From Daucus carota subsp. sativus (taxonomy: Eukaryota; Streptophyta; Magnoliopsida; Apiales; Apiaceae), in assembly GCF_001625215.2 (NCBI RefSeq), contig NC_030387.2, positions 7,282,501 through 7,346,500 on the forward strand: a stretch of DNA of 64,000 nucleotides. Reading direction: 5' to 3'. The position numbers and the translations under genes were made by a program. Below are positions 36,314-48,389 of the stretch, piece by piece. The number at the start of each line of letters is the position of its first letter. The stretch's first letter is position 1. The notes under the pieces are model-generated. The model was not told the DNA's origin, ran no database searches, and worked only from the letters and a program-made list of their open reading frames with translations.

Positions 36314-36905
36314 TATTAATTTAAGTAAATGTATGTTAAAATTTGTAATTAATTATGAACCAAAAGTAAATACTAAGTAAAATTTATATCTTAAAAATTA
36401 ATAATTTTGTAAATTCTCTTATAAATTGTGAAATCTATGTAAGACATTAATGTATCCACTAAAATGAATTGTCAGCTCAATGTAGGCTTTTCTAAATAGT
36501 GTGTTGATTTATTACTCTGTTTCTAGCTACTATTCAATATTTTAAATGAGAAGTCTAATCTAGTCAAATGATAAGATTTTTCAAATAATTTTATATTTTT
36601 CAGTCGCATGTCAATTTTTTTTGTCTAGTCTATTCAACTGTATTAAAAATAATAATTCAACATCTTTAACATTATTGTACCACTTGAAATGCTTATATAT
36701 GCATTTAGACTGTAGTGAAAGGAAAACATAGCAAGGTAGGTTTACTTAAATTTCTTTCGATTCTAAGTGTTCTTATTATAAGCTTGTTAGACATATAATA
36801 CTAAGTTTTCTCATTTTTATATTTTCGTTTCAGATAGAAAATTCAAATACACACACAATTATCCATATTTTAGAGATCACTATGGAGATCATGTCATGAA
36901 TCAAA

Positions 36906-37780
36906 ATGATAATTAATATATATGTTAATTATAATCCTTTTCAGGCTCAAGATACGAATGTTGGTACTAGTCAAAATAACACAAATCTTTATTACACCCA
37001 TAAAATTCAAATAGAAGAAATTATCAATGAGGGAGTACGAATATCGACTGCAGTTTATAATCTAAGTGAAACTGACAATTTTAGCTCATATCACGAAGTG
37101 GATAATGAGGATTTGGATAATGAAGAATTAGACGGTAGTGACGATGCGAATAATTCAGAGTCATTGAGCGGTGTATGTGATGATGGTCAAACTAATGAGA
37201 CAACTTATACGGAGGGACATACTTCTAATGCACCATGTAGACGGAAGATGTCTCCAACAATAATGTCACTAATTTTAAATTTTAATCCGCTTAAAGATGA
37301 TGTGTTTGAAGGTCAGTGTTTTGCAGATAAGCAAACTAGTATTAGTGCAATAAAAGAGATTCATATCAAAAATTCAAAAGCTATCATGTTGGGAAGAGCA
37401 CTACAACATAGTATGAGCAAAATGTGTTGTCTGAATGTCTATGACGAATTCGAGTTATAAAAAGAAAGCATTATGATCACTTCGAAATCACCAAACTTCC
37501 TGCAGAACACAATTATCTTTTCACAACGATCCAACGAGATCACAAGCAACATAGCACCAAGTTTATTGCAGATGTTATTAAAATCAAGTAATATATGGAC
37601 TATGCCTTTCGATACATCAATGAAGCAAATTAAAAAACTCAATCCTGATGCAGACAAATGACTTCACAATATCCCACCTGAGACGTGGACTATTTCTTAT
37701 ATTGAAGGACATCATTATGGTCAAATAACGATAAATATGATCGAAAGTTTCAATAAATTTATAAAATTTGCTTTAATATA
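36906..37780 (+). pseudogene. MULE (MuDR-type) transposase relic
   Basis: The 36906-37460 frame begins with an acidic, Asp/Glu/Asn-rich linker. It then has DDVFEGQCFADKQTSISAIK, which resembles the start of the MuDR DNA-binding region of plant MULE transposases. The sequence then changes frame (about 37473-37661, ITSNIAPSLLQML). At about 37660-37770 it shows a stretch like ETWTISYIEGHHYGQITINM followed by IESFNKF, like the conserved end of the MULE catalytic domain (N-x-ESFN). Most of the catalytic core is missing and the frame breaks several times, so it is a dead fragment. The N-terminal match is weak and the C-terminal one is better. Confidence 0.6.
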
Positions 37781-37813
37781 AACTCTTATATGAAAATTAA
37801 GATAGTCAGCTAA

Positions 37814-39336
37814 GAGCATCTCCAACAATCACTTAATTATGCTCTTCAAAAATAATATAAGAAAATTACTCCTAGCAACCTAAGACATGTTATTACCTTT
37901 CCTCTCCGATGGTTTCTTCATCTATACATCATAAATCACTTTTTTTATTATAAATATACACATGATAGTAGAATAGAGAAAAGTGAAGACAAAGAAACTA
38001 GGAAGAAACAAATCTTGTATATATCTAAATGAGCAACTGCGAGTAATTTAGTTCGAAGACTAAACTACCCTTGCTCACTATACATATATTAATATATATA
38101 GAGGTTATTATGGACTTTTAATACTAGCCTATTTATTAGACATTAATGTCTATTCATTAATATACATTAATAAGTTTATAATCCAAACTCCAATACAAAT
38201 ATGTATATTATATAAAAATATGTATATTATATCTATAATTATGATTTAATAAAAAAATAAACAAATAAATATTCAATATTGTAAAAAGAGGAAATCAGAA
38301 AATCGGGATTAATCGAAATGATTAATAGGATCATTATCTAGAATTAATTTAATGTTATATATATAACCATATTTTAAAATTTTAAAGTTGTCCCATAAAT
38401 TTTTTTAAATTTTAATATTTTACCTGATTTATCCAATTTTTGACCAATTAATCATCGTTTTAACCGAATTTTGTCAAATCGGATTAAAAATCCATTCGAT
38501 TATCGATTAATCAGCTGATTTTTAGAATATTTAATTATTATGATTTAATAAAAGTATGTATATATAATTATAAATATAATATATAACTATATGATAAAAA
38601 CTCTGATATGGCAAAAATCTCATTTTTATCAAATTTTCAACAATTTTTTGTGGGTGGTAATTTAATTATATAATAACATTTTAAATGGTGATATTTTTTA
38701 TATCTATATTTTAACAAATATCATAAAAACGATAATATAAGTACATATAGACATCAACATAATATGACTTAAAAATATGAACCGACACATCTGAGTAGTT
38801 GAAGGAAGGGAAATCAACCGAGACTCCGTTACTAGCTTAAAATATGAATCGGAACATCTGAGTAGCGAAAAGAAGGGAAATCAACCGATACTCCGTTACT
38901 AGCGGCGAGCGAGAGCGGATTGGGAGTTTGAAGAAAAACAAACAAGAATCTTCGTTTCTCAGCAAAATGTTCACTGGTTTTTCAACAGATTTCATTCGAT
39001 TTTTTTTATTAGATGATGGAAAAATTAAATATCAAATTAATTTTTTTTTGTATAAGACAAATAATCTTAATTTAAAAAGATGAACAAAGAGATATAAGAA
39101 ATATTAAAAATAATTTAAAACAACCAATGCAAAGCACGTGCTTTGCACGGGTTAGAAAGCTAATAGATTTATTAAAGATTGAAGCAAGGAGATGAGAGAG
39201 ACTCTTAAAATTGAGAAGCATTGGAGAGCTCTTAAATATATGAGTAAGAGTTAGGAGGCTCTTGGAGGTTTGTTTTAGACAATCCTCCTCAAAATATAGA
39301 CAAAAAGCTTGAACAAGAAGTTTGTTGGAGTTGCTC
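37814..39336. mobile_element. PIF/Harbinger-like element with 3-bp TAA duplication
   Basis: The left end GAGCATCTCCAACAATC (after TAA at 37811-37813) is the imperfect inverted repeat of the right end TTTGTTGGAGTTGCTC (before TAA at 39337-39339). The TIR sequence and 3 bp TWA-type target duplication are typical of PIF/Harbinger elements. The 1.5 kb interior is AT-rich and has no transposase. A Helitron 3' end inside it suggests that a nested insertion enlarged it. Confidence 0.6.
39124..39163 (+). mobile_element. Helitron 3' terminus, nested
   Basis: A strong hairpin (GCAAAGCACGTGCTTTGC) is followed by ACGGGTTAGAAAG and CTAA (39160-39163) before a host T. This is the hairpin-plus-CTRR structure of a Helitron 3' end. 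The 5' end, expected upstream within the PIF-like element, could not be fixed. Confidence 0.6.
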
Positions 39337-39422
39337 TAAGGCGCGAGGCTAACGCTTAACGGTATAACGTCCCTCGGCTAATGACAAAATAAAACGAGAG
39401 CAAGATCTACTGTAGATTAATA
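39256..39422. repeat. Direct repeat copy A (pair of 42179-42347)
   Basis: About 167 bp starting AGGCTCTTGG, including the right end of the PIF-like element and about 85 bp beyond it, are repeated in the same orientation at 42179-42347 with roughly 10-15% differences by eye. Because the repeat crosses the element border, it is a segmental duplication and not just a second transposon copy. Confidence 0.8.
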
Positions 39423-39789
39423 GTAAACTAACTTTTTGCCCGTGCTTCGCACACGGAAATTATTGATGTTCTATTCGATTTTTACAAATTTCAACCGATT
39501 TTCGATGATGACAAAAAAATACATCACTAACGGATATGACAATTAGAAATTACTTCTTGTAATAATCAGATAATTAATTTTTAAATAGGTATCACAATCA
39601 TAAATTAATATGCCGGTCTAAAAATGTATTAATACTTAATAAAGTACATTAAATAGAGTGTATAATAGATGGAATTCACAAATCAAAGTCGTGAAACTAA
39701 TCTAAATTAGAAGCAGATGAACAAAGCAATATTCCTAAACTTCACGGCGAAGTCCCTTATTTAAAATTACATTCAGAAACAAAGATTAA

Positions 39790-40596
39790 ATCTTTATCCA
39801 AGCCATCCTACTTCTGCTAAATCCAAGCAAACCATTCCAGAAATTATTCCTCAACCTTCCTGTAGAGATGAAAAAATTTCATTAGTAATTATAATATCCG
39901 ACTGTAGTTAAAGTTTCGACGTCATTCTTAAGCAAAGACATAAGGATTATTTTATTATTGAACACGGCACTTAACACAATGAATGATTTAACATACAACC
40001 TTAATCTTCCTGTAGACTGATTTGTCAGAAGTTGGAGTGTCTCCCGCCTTGGATAAGTCGATCATGCTCTGCAAAGAAAAGATTGAAGAAACTGATTGCA
40101 GAACGTAATAGAAAACTCAATGAAAGTCCAAGCATTATTGGTAAAGTTCCTCACTCTTGATCAAGGTCGATACAATACAAACCCCAGCAAAGCTTGAAGT
40201 ACTCACAGAAAGCATTGTGAACTACACAAATCAGTGCAGATAGAAAATAGCAGTGTGTAGCAAAAAATGAATATAGTTTCATAAACAAACTTCATCGAAA
40301 ATCCTTAAACACGCAGGAATCAAACACAAAAGAAACTTTTGTCCACACTACATCAAGCATTGTGGGGAAACAACACTCGATTTATTCAAATGCAAAATAG
40401 ATAAACAAATCATCGAAAACAAACACCTGGCATGTTAGCCATAAGAAGGTCGAGAAACGTAACGTGGTTGAGTGGAATGTTCCTCACTGGATTTTCTGCA
40501 GGTATAGAGGGGTACAATAACAATATAGTCAAATAGACGAATGTTTAACACTTCCTAAATTAAAAAAAAAAAAAGAAAGAAAGAAAGAAACTCAAC
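39790..40596 (-). other. Possible 3' exons of the RPA1-like relic
   Basis: Two exon-like stretches follow the last clear RPA-like exon. One is at about 40430-40498 (NPVRNIPLNHVTFLDLLMAN) and one at about 40010-40072 (SMIDLSKAGDTPTSDKSVYR). Both have plausible splice borders. The phase does not fit the exon at 40597-40668 without another lesion, so membership is unproven. Confidence 0.3.
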
Positions 40597-41815
40597 CATT
40601 TTGATTTTTTTGGTGCTCGACTTGGCTGTGTCCGGCGTGGTCTCGTCGTTTTGAACATCATCTTCATCCTTTGTTTTGGGAAAAAAAAAGCAATACATAA
40701 TATATTTAACATGCTTCAGTGAGAAAATAGTATATGCAACTAATTAGAAAACTAACATTTTTGAAGCCAGTGACTTCCACATCAGAATTAGTAGCCTCGG
40801 ATTTGAATGAAGCCGTGATTTCACAGTCAAAAGCATCAGTTACGGTGTACACAGCACTCTTCAGGAGGATATTGTCTTCAATAATCTCAATCTTAAAACT
40901 TAGATCTTTCCCATTTGTTGCCTTCAACTCATCCGGATAATCTGTTAAGGTTGCTTGATTCTAGTAACACAAAGAATGTAAAAGAAAATTAGTAATTACA
41001 AGTTGATAATCACAAAATGACAACCAAATTAAGATCAAGGAAAGGAATACATCAATTCTTTCAGCAATCAGCTTTGTCTCTGTTTTCCCAATAATTCTCT
41101 TAACAGCCCTGTCCAAGAGAACCATGCTAAAAGCTTCTATTTCATCCTCAGCCAACACAGCAATACGATACATATTTTAAATCACGTTTTATTCACAAAT
41201 TTATGCAAGCTGCTCGACAGGAATATATGCATGCCAATTTATTAAATTACCTCTTCTGTGGAATCAGGTAGTTTTTGTGACACGTGAAACACCTAAATTT
41301 CCCTTCAACCTTGAAAACTTCTTCATTGCAATTACTTCTGTGACAATTGTCATACCACCAGTTCTCACTCTCCTCAATATTTTTAACCTTCACTTTGCAC
41401 AGGAACATGCTCTACATACAAACAAAACCATCATTCTAATTCTCAAAAACTGAAAACATGAAATTACTTTAAGCAGAATAATGGCGTAAAAACAACAACA
41501 ATATCCGTGATAAGCTCCAAACATCAGCATGAGTATAAATAAACTTCTTGGTATGATAAGAGCAATGTGGACAAAAGTAACAATATAATAGCATGTAAGT
41601 GCAAAATCAAATAAACTAAGCAAGAATACCTTCAGAAACGCAGATTTTGTCTTCTCACTTAATTGCTTCAAAATAATAGTTTCAATTATGGGTGCAAGAA
41701 CTATTGCTGATGACGACGGGAAAGAGAGCGTCTTTTCAGAAGGAACATATCCTTCCCCATCAAGTCTGTGATAGTGAGTCACAGGCTTGATGAGGAAGGA
41801 TTGTATTGCATGCAT
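40597..41815 (-). pseudogene. RPA1-like C-terminal domain (zinc finger/OB fold), degenerate
   Basis: This is related to the C-terminal DNA-binding domain of replication protein A 70 kDa subunits, which bind single-stranded DNA. Exon-like blocks: 41630-41815 (HYHRLDGEGYVPSEKTLS), 41251-41406 (NWWYDNCHRSNCNEE and GKFRCFTCHK, a four-cysteine zinc finger), 41051-41173 (YRIAVLAEDEIEAFSMVLLD), 40757-40960 (DLSFKIEIIEDNILLKSAVY), and 40597-40668 (an acidic tail ending in KKIKM). After CFTCHK the reading frame needs one more A to give the family-like KLPDSTEE. The YRIAVLAED block has a stop just upstream and no AG acceptor, so two lesions point to a pseudogene. All N-terminal OB folds are absent. The gene may survive as short pieces, but no intact product is expected. 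Confidence 0.65.
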
Positions 41816-41925
41816 TCAATTTTGGACATTTATTGCATATCACATATACTAAAATAAAATTAGTTAGAAGCTTGTATTGTACCTTTGTCTCATTGTACAC
41901 ACTGCCTCATTGTCCAAGTTGAGAT

Positions 41926-41976
41926 AAATCTAAGTCGAAGGGTTGTGACAAAAAAAAAAAAATCTTAATCGAAAGG
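41926..41976 (+). repeat. Micro-retroposon scar, older (TSD + TTGTGAC + A-run)
   Basis: AAATCTAAGTCGAAGGG at 41926-41942 matches AAATCTTAATCGAAAGG at 41960-41976 with a few differences. Only TTGTGAC and an A-run lie between. The mismatches suggest an older insertion than the perfect examples. Confidence 0.5.
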
Positions 41977-42178
41977 ACTGTGTTGATTTGGACATAGACT
42001 GCACAGCAAATTGTTTATAAATATTCAATCATTTGGTGCATATATGCATAAGGCTGGGCTTGCAAATTAAGCTACACACTTAGCAATATGTAAAGAATAC
42101 TTAGTAGATTACCAAGAAAGGTTTTCATTTTAACACTGGCCATAATACTTATGATTGGGCGAGCAACATAAGCTTTGT

Positions 42179-42347
42179 AGGCTCTTGGAGATTTGTTTTG
42201 GATAATCCTCCTCAAAATATAGACAAAAAATTTGAACAAAAAATTTGTTGGAGTTGCTCTAAGACGTAAGGTTAATGTCTAACAGTACAACGTCCCTCAG
42301 CTAATGACAAAATAAAACGAGAGCAAGATGTACGGTAGATTAATACT
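42179..42347. repeat. Direct repeat copy B (pair of 39256-39422)
   Basis: The same orientation and content as copy A: the right end of a PIF-like element (TTTGTTGGAGTTGCTCTAAG) plus the CGTCCCTCAGCTAATGACAA flank. It lies inside the proposed Helitron, near its 5' end. Confidence 0.8.
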
Positions 42348-42562
42348 ACATAAATGCCCTAACAACCCAAAGCTTGTCCGTTGTTACTCACTCACTCTGT
42401 CCAGCTGAGTCGTATCTTAAAAGAAGTAAACTAAAATCAAAGTAATGACAGTGAATTACTAATATTTATCTATCCATTGTGTGAGGGAGAAAGAGAATTA
42501 ACATGGTTCTCCGCAAGTCTAGCCAACAACTTGTATTTTGCTTGTGCTGATTAAAGTATAGA

Positions 42563-43556
42563 TAGGCAAGTTTTGAAGATAATGTACTCTACTCCAGTTG
42601 TTTTACATTAGTTAAAGGAGGACAAGTGGTAGATACATGACATAAAACTTATGACATGGGTACTATGACAACATCATAGTATTAAGGGACGTAAGCCAGG
42701 AATTCCCTACCCGTACCCCAGCGCGTGTAACTACTTCTTCCAATTACATCCGAAGTGTATGAGAAAAATACACACACACAAAATTAATACATGTATTTGG
42801 TTAGACCCCAAATATATATTTTGCCTACATGAGGATATGCATAAGGCCATTTTGAGGTGAGTAATCCGTCTTCTTTGAAAAAAATATCATGTGTTTATTA
42901 ATATAATTTTTAATTGAAACTAATTTAATGAATTATAATATTTAATTTTTTTTTCTATTTTTAGATCATATTTTATTCAGCAATTCAAATTAATATTTAT
43001 TTATAATAATTAAAATAAATTAAAATTATTATAATTAATTTAAAACAATTCAATATATAAAAAAAGTGATTAATTTATATTATATATAAGATGTTTATTC
43101 AATTTCTTTTACAAATATATCTAAATATTTATATTCATATTATTTAAAGAGTTGAAGGAAAATTAAATAATCCTGTCCGAAAATATTAGTTCCAAACCCA
43201 CGTCAATTTTAAAAAAATTTGTAAAATTCAGTTTTCAGTATCGTACAAAAAAAAATCGTTAATATTGGATTGATCAGGTTAGGGATTTTAGTGGAAGCAA
43301 GGAGAGTGATGTCCCTCCAGCTTTGTTAAGCACACAATCAAGTATATCTGTATCTATTGTAAAAGTTGATAATTAGTCATAATTAATCTTAGATTAATCT
43401 TTATTTTATAACTTGTCGAATTGAATAAATATCTGATTATTTAATCAATCATTAGATTATCTCTGGATCAATCTAATTAATTATTCATTAATTCTTGTTC
43501 TCTAGATTAAATTCAATTTTCATTTTTTACATATTTTGCATGTACAACTCTCACTT
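42563..43556. other. Intergenic, AT-rich
   Basis: No gene or bounded element is seen. Long AT-rich stretches lie at 42.9-43.2 kb. Confidence 0.35.
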
Positions 43557-43606
43557 AAATATTGAAGGGAAAAACCTGAAAAAAAAAATAAAATCTTGAA
43601 GGGAAA
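43557..43606 (+). repeat. Micro-retroposon scar in WRKY promoter
   Basis: AAATATTGAAGGGAAAA at 43557-43573 and AAATCTTGAAGGGAAAG at 43591-43607 flank ACCTG and an A10 run with a short TA remnant. Two mismatches separate the copies. It lies about 200 bp upstream of the WRKY start codon. Confidence 0.5.
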
Positions 43607-43706
43607 GTTGACACTTAAACCGGCACGCGCGTGGGATTACACATGTGTAGATAAGTTGGGAGGAATTTTCTTGTTAAGCTTCGTTGCCTCAATAATGCAG
43701 CAGTTG

Positions 43707-43714
43707 TATAAATA
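43707..43714 (+). promoter_or_regulatory. TATA box of the WRKY gene
   Basis: TATAAATA lies about 100 bp upstream of the ATG at 43811. A TTGACA (W-box core) is at about 43608-43613. Both fit a self- or cross-regulated WRKY promoter, but this is inference. Confidence 0.5.
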
Positions 43715-43810
43715 AAATGAACCATCCTTGTTATTACTAGTCTACACTTTACAACACTACTAGTGCATTTTAAAACCTCTATCCTCATAAATAATCTGTA
43801 TATTCGTCAC

Positions 43811-45332
43811 ATGTCTTCTATGGAGAAGGAATCTTTTTCGCCGGAAACTGTGGCCGGAAATGAGAAGAAAGCCACCCAAGTCTTGAGCAATGGGCTTGAA
43901 TTTGCTGCCCAACTTCGAATCATGCTCAGCAGTCAACGCCTCGGAGACGTTGACCACACTCTCTGCAACATGTCTGCTGGAGATCTTGTCACTAAAATCC
44001 TGGATTCTTTTGAGAAGTCTCTTCTGATATTACAACGTCCTTCTTCAATCTCCGATGAAGTTTCGCAAGTTCCGGTCAACTCCGGTGCTCCTATGTCGGA
44101 GGAACTAGATTCCAGTCACACTCCCAAGATGGTCAAGGATCGTAGAGGATGCTTTAAGAGAAGGTGTCATTATTATTAACCCTGCTTTTATTACTCCATT
44201 AACTTATGTTAATTAAGTTACTTTTTCGTGAGTAATTATTTTGTGCTTTTAAGCGAAAGAAGTATATGTTACTTTAGACTTCAGATCTAAGTAGATTATT
44301 ATTTGAGCATAGTTTGATAAATCAAGTGGTTAAGAGTTTATACTCGGTCATCCTAGATTCTGGTTTCGATGCTTGTTATCCGAACGAGGTCTAATAATAT
44401 TTTTACCCTGTGCAGAAGAACATCAGAGGCAGAGACCAAAGTGAGTTCAACTCCGGTGGACGACGGTCATGCATGGAGAAAATATGGACAAAAGTCCATT
44501 CTTAATGCCAAGTACCCAAGGTATATATTTTACCACAACTTCAATTATTTATATACATGCATGAGGCTCAAATGATAAATCATGATTTAAATTTCTCCGT
44601 TTTAGTTGAACTGATTTTACATAGTTCTCTTAAGCTCGATTTATTTTTGTCGGTTTCAGTTTTTCGGTTCGGTGTGGTTTTCCAATAAATATTAGTAATG
44701 ATGTGCTAATATATGGATAATTGATGGTGGGGTGCAGGCATTATTACAGATGCACACACAAATTTGAACAAGGCTGCCTAGCAACAAAACAGGTGCAGAA
44801 AACAGAAGAAGATCCAGCACCAATGTACCGTACCACTTATTATGGGCGCCACACCTGCAAGAACACTTACTCTGATCATACCCAATTCTTTAATTTGGAT
44901 TCTATTGATCAGAGCGATCCTTCTTCTAAATCTATCCTCCTCAATTTCCAACAGAACATTCCCAGCCTTTCCTCCTTAAATGATAATTACAGAAACCACT
45001 CCACTTCTTCAACTCGCAAGTTTATTAACAAGGAAAGCGGTGCTATGATGAATGACAATACCAATCAATCCTCGTCCTCCCTGGCTGATTATAATTTTGT
45101 GTCGGGTAGACGTACTCTGGCAACCTTTGGATCATCGACAACACGGACAGAGCTGTTGTCGCCTGCAGGTTCGGATCACGGGGATGTGATTTCTTCGGGG
45201 GTGTATTCGTGTTCCACAAGCACTAGTCCAGATCACACCACTGCTTTTGAAGATCAGCTGGACATGATGGTAGCAGGAGTTGTTAACTTTGATGGTGGTG
45301 ATGATATGGCTATGGATAGTTTCTTGTTGTAA
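43811..45332 (+). CDS. Group III WRKY transcription factor
   Basis: Nuclear DNA-binding factor that recognises W-boxes (TTGAC[C/T]). Group III members such as WRKY41/46/53/54/70 act in salicylate defence, senescence and stress. Three exons (43811-44163, 44416-44520, 44738-45332) give 350 aa. The WRKY domain has the standard [21 protein letters not shown], then [20 protein letters not shown] and GRHTC. The zinc ligands are C-X7-C-X23-H-X-C, which defines group III. The phase-2 intron directly after YPR is the conserved R-type intron. The N-terminus ([24 protein letters not shown]) resembles the helical region of this group, and the C-terminus is Ser/Thr-rich and acidic. The frame is open upstream to 43763 without an ATG, so I chose ATG 43811; ATG 43820 is an alternative. 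Confidence 0.95.
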
Positions 45333-47054
45333 TCAGAGGTCTCATCCATGGATCACCTTAATCCTAATTAGTAGTATAATGTAGTAGCCACTTGTGGCTG
45401 GCTGGCTAGCCAGTTTATATTTCCTTTATGGTAGAACATTGACTGTTTAATATGGATCAGATGGTCTAAATAGCTAGCTGCCACAAAATTATAATCACTA
45501 TCTTTTTTGTTTCAGTATTTTGTAGAACTAACACATTACAGTTTTGATTCTTCAAAGGGTATTTTATATAAAAATGTCTACGTATCTCGCAGAAATATAT
45601 CAAGTCCCTGTCCGATCTTCGTAATAATATATACAACACACAAAATTAAGAATGTATAATAGCCATTAAATTTTTTAGTGAAGTGCTGATCTGTACAATA
45701 GCATGGCACACTTGAAAAAATTGACCAGTTTGATACACACAAATATAGATGATATTAGGATATGTCAGGGTTATTGAGTTCTCTTCCTGATGAGCATATC
45801 TTTCTAATTTCTTTTGTAGTTAGCACCATCATCGACTTGGCCTCCATGTCTAATTTGTCATTGAATGCTCGAGTACGAACATCCTGTACTACCAACAACT
45901 CATGTAGACCGTAGACGTAATTTTAATTTAACTTTTTGAATTATTCTGAGATGTTTCATGATTTTTACTTTTCTCTTATGTTGGGATGAAAAGAGCTGTA
46001 ATCTCTTTACGTGGAACAATGAAGATATGTAACGGAAAACAAGTGTAATTTGTGGACTAACAACAGGAATGTGATGCTTCATGACAAAAACTAGGAGAAC
46101 AACAGTTGTGTAAATACAAGATCAGGAAAAGTTTGTGAAGAACCAAAAGTAAGCCCAAACCATTATATTATGCAATATTGAACGTGTTATTCTGTATGTG
46201 TGTTATTATAATGTTAGTTAGCAAAGAAATGACCAGCACTGGAATGAAGTATCTATTTTCAACTAATGCATTTACTAGTGGACAAATTAATGTTATGAAA
46301 AGTGTTTTGATTCTAGAATTTTCAACCAACTAAACAAAATGCATTGTTGAACAAAAAGAGCAAATTCCGTTATCTTATCAAAATAGAGCAAACGCACATC
46401 GGGTATACAAAGTATGCAATTTCTGTATTCGAGCTCTCATTAAACAATATGTGAAGGCTGAAGCTATTGTTTTCAGGGGACTGCATTGTTCCGAAAATTA
46501 TTATCTTTATTTTTAATTTTCAGATATTCAGTTAGTTGAGCAATTCGGAAACAAATCAGCCAATCATTTAATTCGTTTATTTGTTTTTCAACCCGATTGC
46601 ATTATCAGTTAGGGGTTTGTCCCGATCGAGTTTTTTTCAAAATATTAATGAAATTCGCTCTAAATTTGACAAAAAAATATATAAACATTTGAATAAAATA
46701 TGACGATGTTAATTTTAGTAATCGCCGTTAGTAAAAAAAAATAAAGATAGAAATTTTTATAGCAATCACAATTTTTTCAAGTACATATAATTTAACTAAA
46801 TTTAAAATAAAAAAAATATTTCGAGACTGTCAAATAGAATGAACGATAGAAACTAGTCATATTCATAGGTACGGAAGGAGAAACTGATAACAAATATAAC
46901 AATAACTAAATAAATATAATATATATGTATATGTATGTATGAAAACCTAAAAATTAGTTTTAAAATGATCAAATATCTCCTCATACTTTTTAAAACTTAT
47001 AATATTCATCCCTAGTTGGCACATCAATTTTCAAAACTCACAATCTCCACCCAC
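45333..47054. other. Intergenic, no gene recognised
   Basis: The first few hundred bases are probably the WRKY 3' UTR. The rest is AT-rich. Short frames, such as 45900-46082 minus, have no family features. Confidence 0.4.
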
Positions 47055-47250
47055 ATGCCACGTCAACAATGGCTCCACTAAGGCGCCACATCACCTCGCC
47101 ACTCACTTGCCACGTCAGCACTAGGTCCATCCAGGCTGCAACGTCAGTACTGGGGTCCACCCAGGCTGCCACGTCAGCATGATGTCACTGCCACATCAGC
47201 AAGTACTGGCGTGGCACCTGCCACATCAGCAGCCCCGCCACATCAGCATT
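47055..47250. repeat. GC-rich minisatellite of GCCAC(G/A)TCA units
   Basis: Seven copies of GCCAC(G/A)TCA, most followed by GCA, plus one CAACGTCAGT variant, lie in about 200 bp at irregular spacing. Fragments such as GGTCCA(T/C)CCAGGCTGC also repeat. The stretch is far more GC-rich than its surroundings. Some units (CCACGTCA) match bZIP-binding sequences, but the irregular repetition fits a transposon-derived minisatellite better. Confidence 0.75.
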
Positions 47251-48389
47251 GGGTGCCCCCAGAAATAAAAATAAATAAAAGAAATAAACATACAAAGTGG
47301 AGTGTAGTTAACAATTATGGAGTGCTCGTAGTCAAATTGGGAGTGTACTTAGCGATTTTTTTAGGTTTTTAGGCTAATTTGGTTGGTACTGGAGTAAGAT
47401 ACTGTGTATATATATAAGATCAAATTTTATAGAGTACGAAAAATATTGGAGTAATACATATATTACACTACAAGTGCAAATAATAAAAAATCTAGTTTTT
47501 TTTTAAAATACCTAGATAAGAGGTTAAAAGAAAATATACTTTGTCCCTGATTATTCAAATCATACTCGTGTTGTTATTGGAATGGCCGTAAATCATACTC
47601 ATCAAGACATGGTTATTCAAATCTACAAATCAAAGAAACTTAACTACTACTTATTTTTCTCATATAACATAGATTAGACGAGTTACTAAACACATGTTTA
47701 AATTTCTAGCTTAGAAATGACTTTATTTGTGATAATATTGTACTAGAAAATTGTAAAAGAGATCAATCCATTGAATTGAAATTTTAATGAACCCTCATAG
47801 TTTATTAATAAAAAGATATTTTATAATTTATTTTTCCATTTTAGATATTTGCACTAAAGTTAGTTATTAGTAAACTAATGACGTATTCAACTCCTTTTCT
47901 ACATTATTCGGGACCTAATAATCGGTAATAGAACGTGTTGATTGCTGTATGGATCAAGATTTGTTTTCGGTGTTTCAAGAAAAGTTAGATCAGCTAGCTC
48001 CCCGCACTCGAGAATATTTTCTTCAAATTTTATTAATTTCAAAAATTCCCAAAATTTTAGAAGTTTTTGAATTCAAAAATTTGAAAATTTGTAAACCTTA
48101 AACTCCGAGAAAGTCGGTATCAAGGTTTGAACGTATCAACTATAATATAAAAATATAATATTATTTATTTGATGTACAAACTCCATGTACTTGAAAATTT
48201 TGGAAATGGTAAATTTTGTCTCAATAAAAATAATCATCGAATATTGAGGATGGTGTTCGAATTCCTCAAAGATATATTCCAGAATTTCAGATGAACAGGC
48301 TGAATTTACCAACTCTAAGAAAGATATTACGCACTTGACATAAGACTGCATGTAATTCTTGTCGTAGAAATGGATAATAATATGTCTTA
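47251..48389. other. Intergenic, AT-rich
   Basis: No gene or bounded element is seen. Confidence 0.35.

Larger units (their letters stand above)
39428..42562 (-). mobile_element. Probable Helitron carrying an RPA1-like relic
   Basis: Read on the minus strand, the 5' end is TCTATACTTTAATCAGCACA from 42562, preceded by A, very like the 5' end of the Helitron at 22905. The 3' end is a hairpin (CCGTGTGCGAAGCACGG) about 10 bp before TTAG and T at 39428. The first base of the usual CTRR is shifted, so the 3' end is degenerate. The enclosed RPA1-like sequence is in the same orientation; plant autonomous Helitrons are known to carry RPA-like genes. No Rep/helicase gene is visible in the 3.1 kb, so it would be a deletion derivative. 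Confidence 0.45.
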
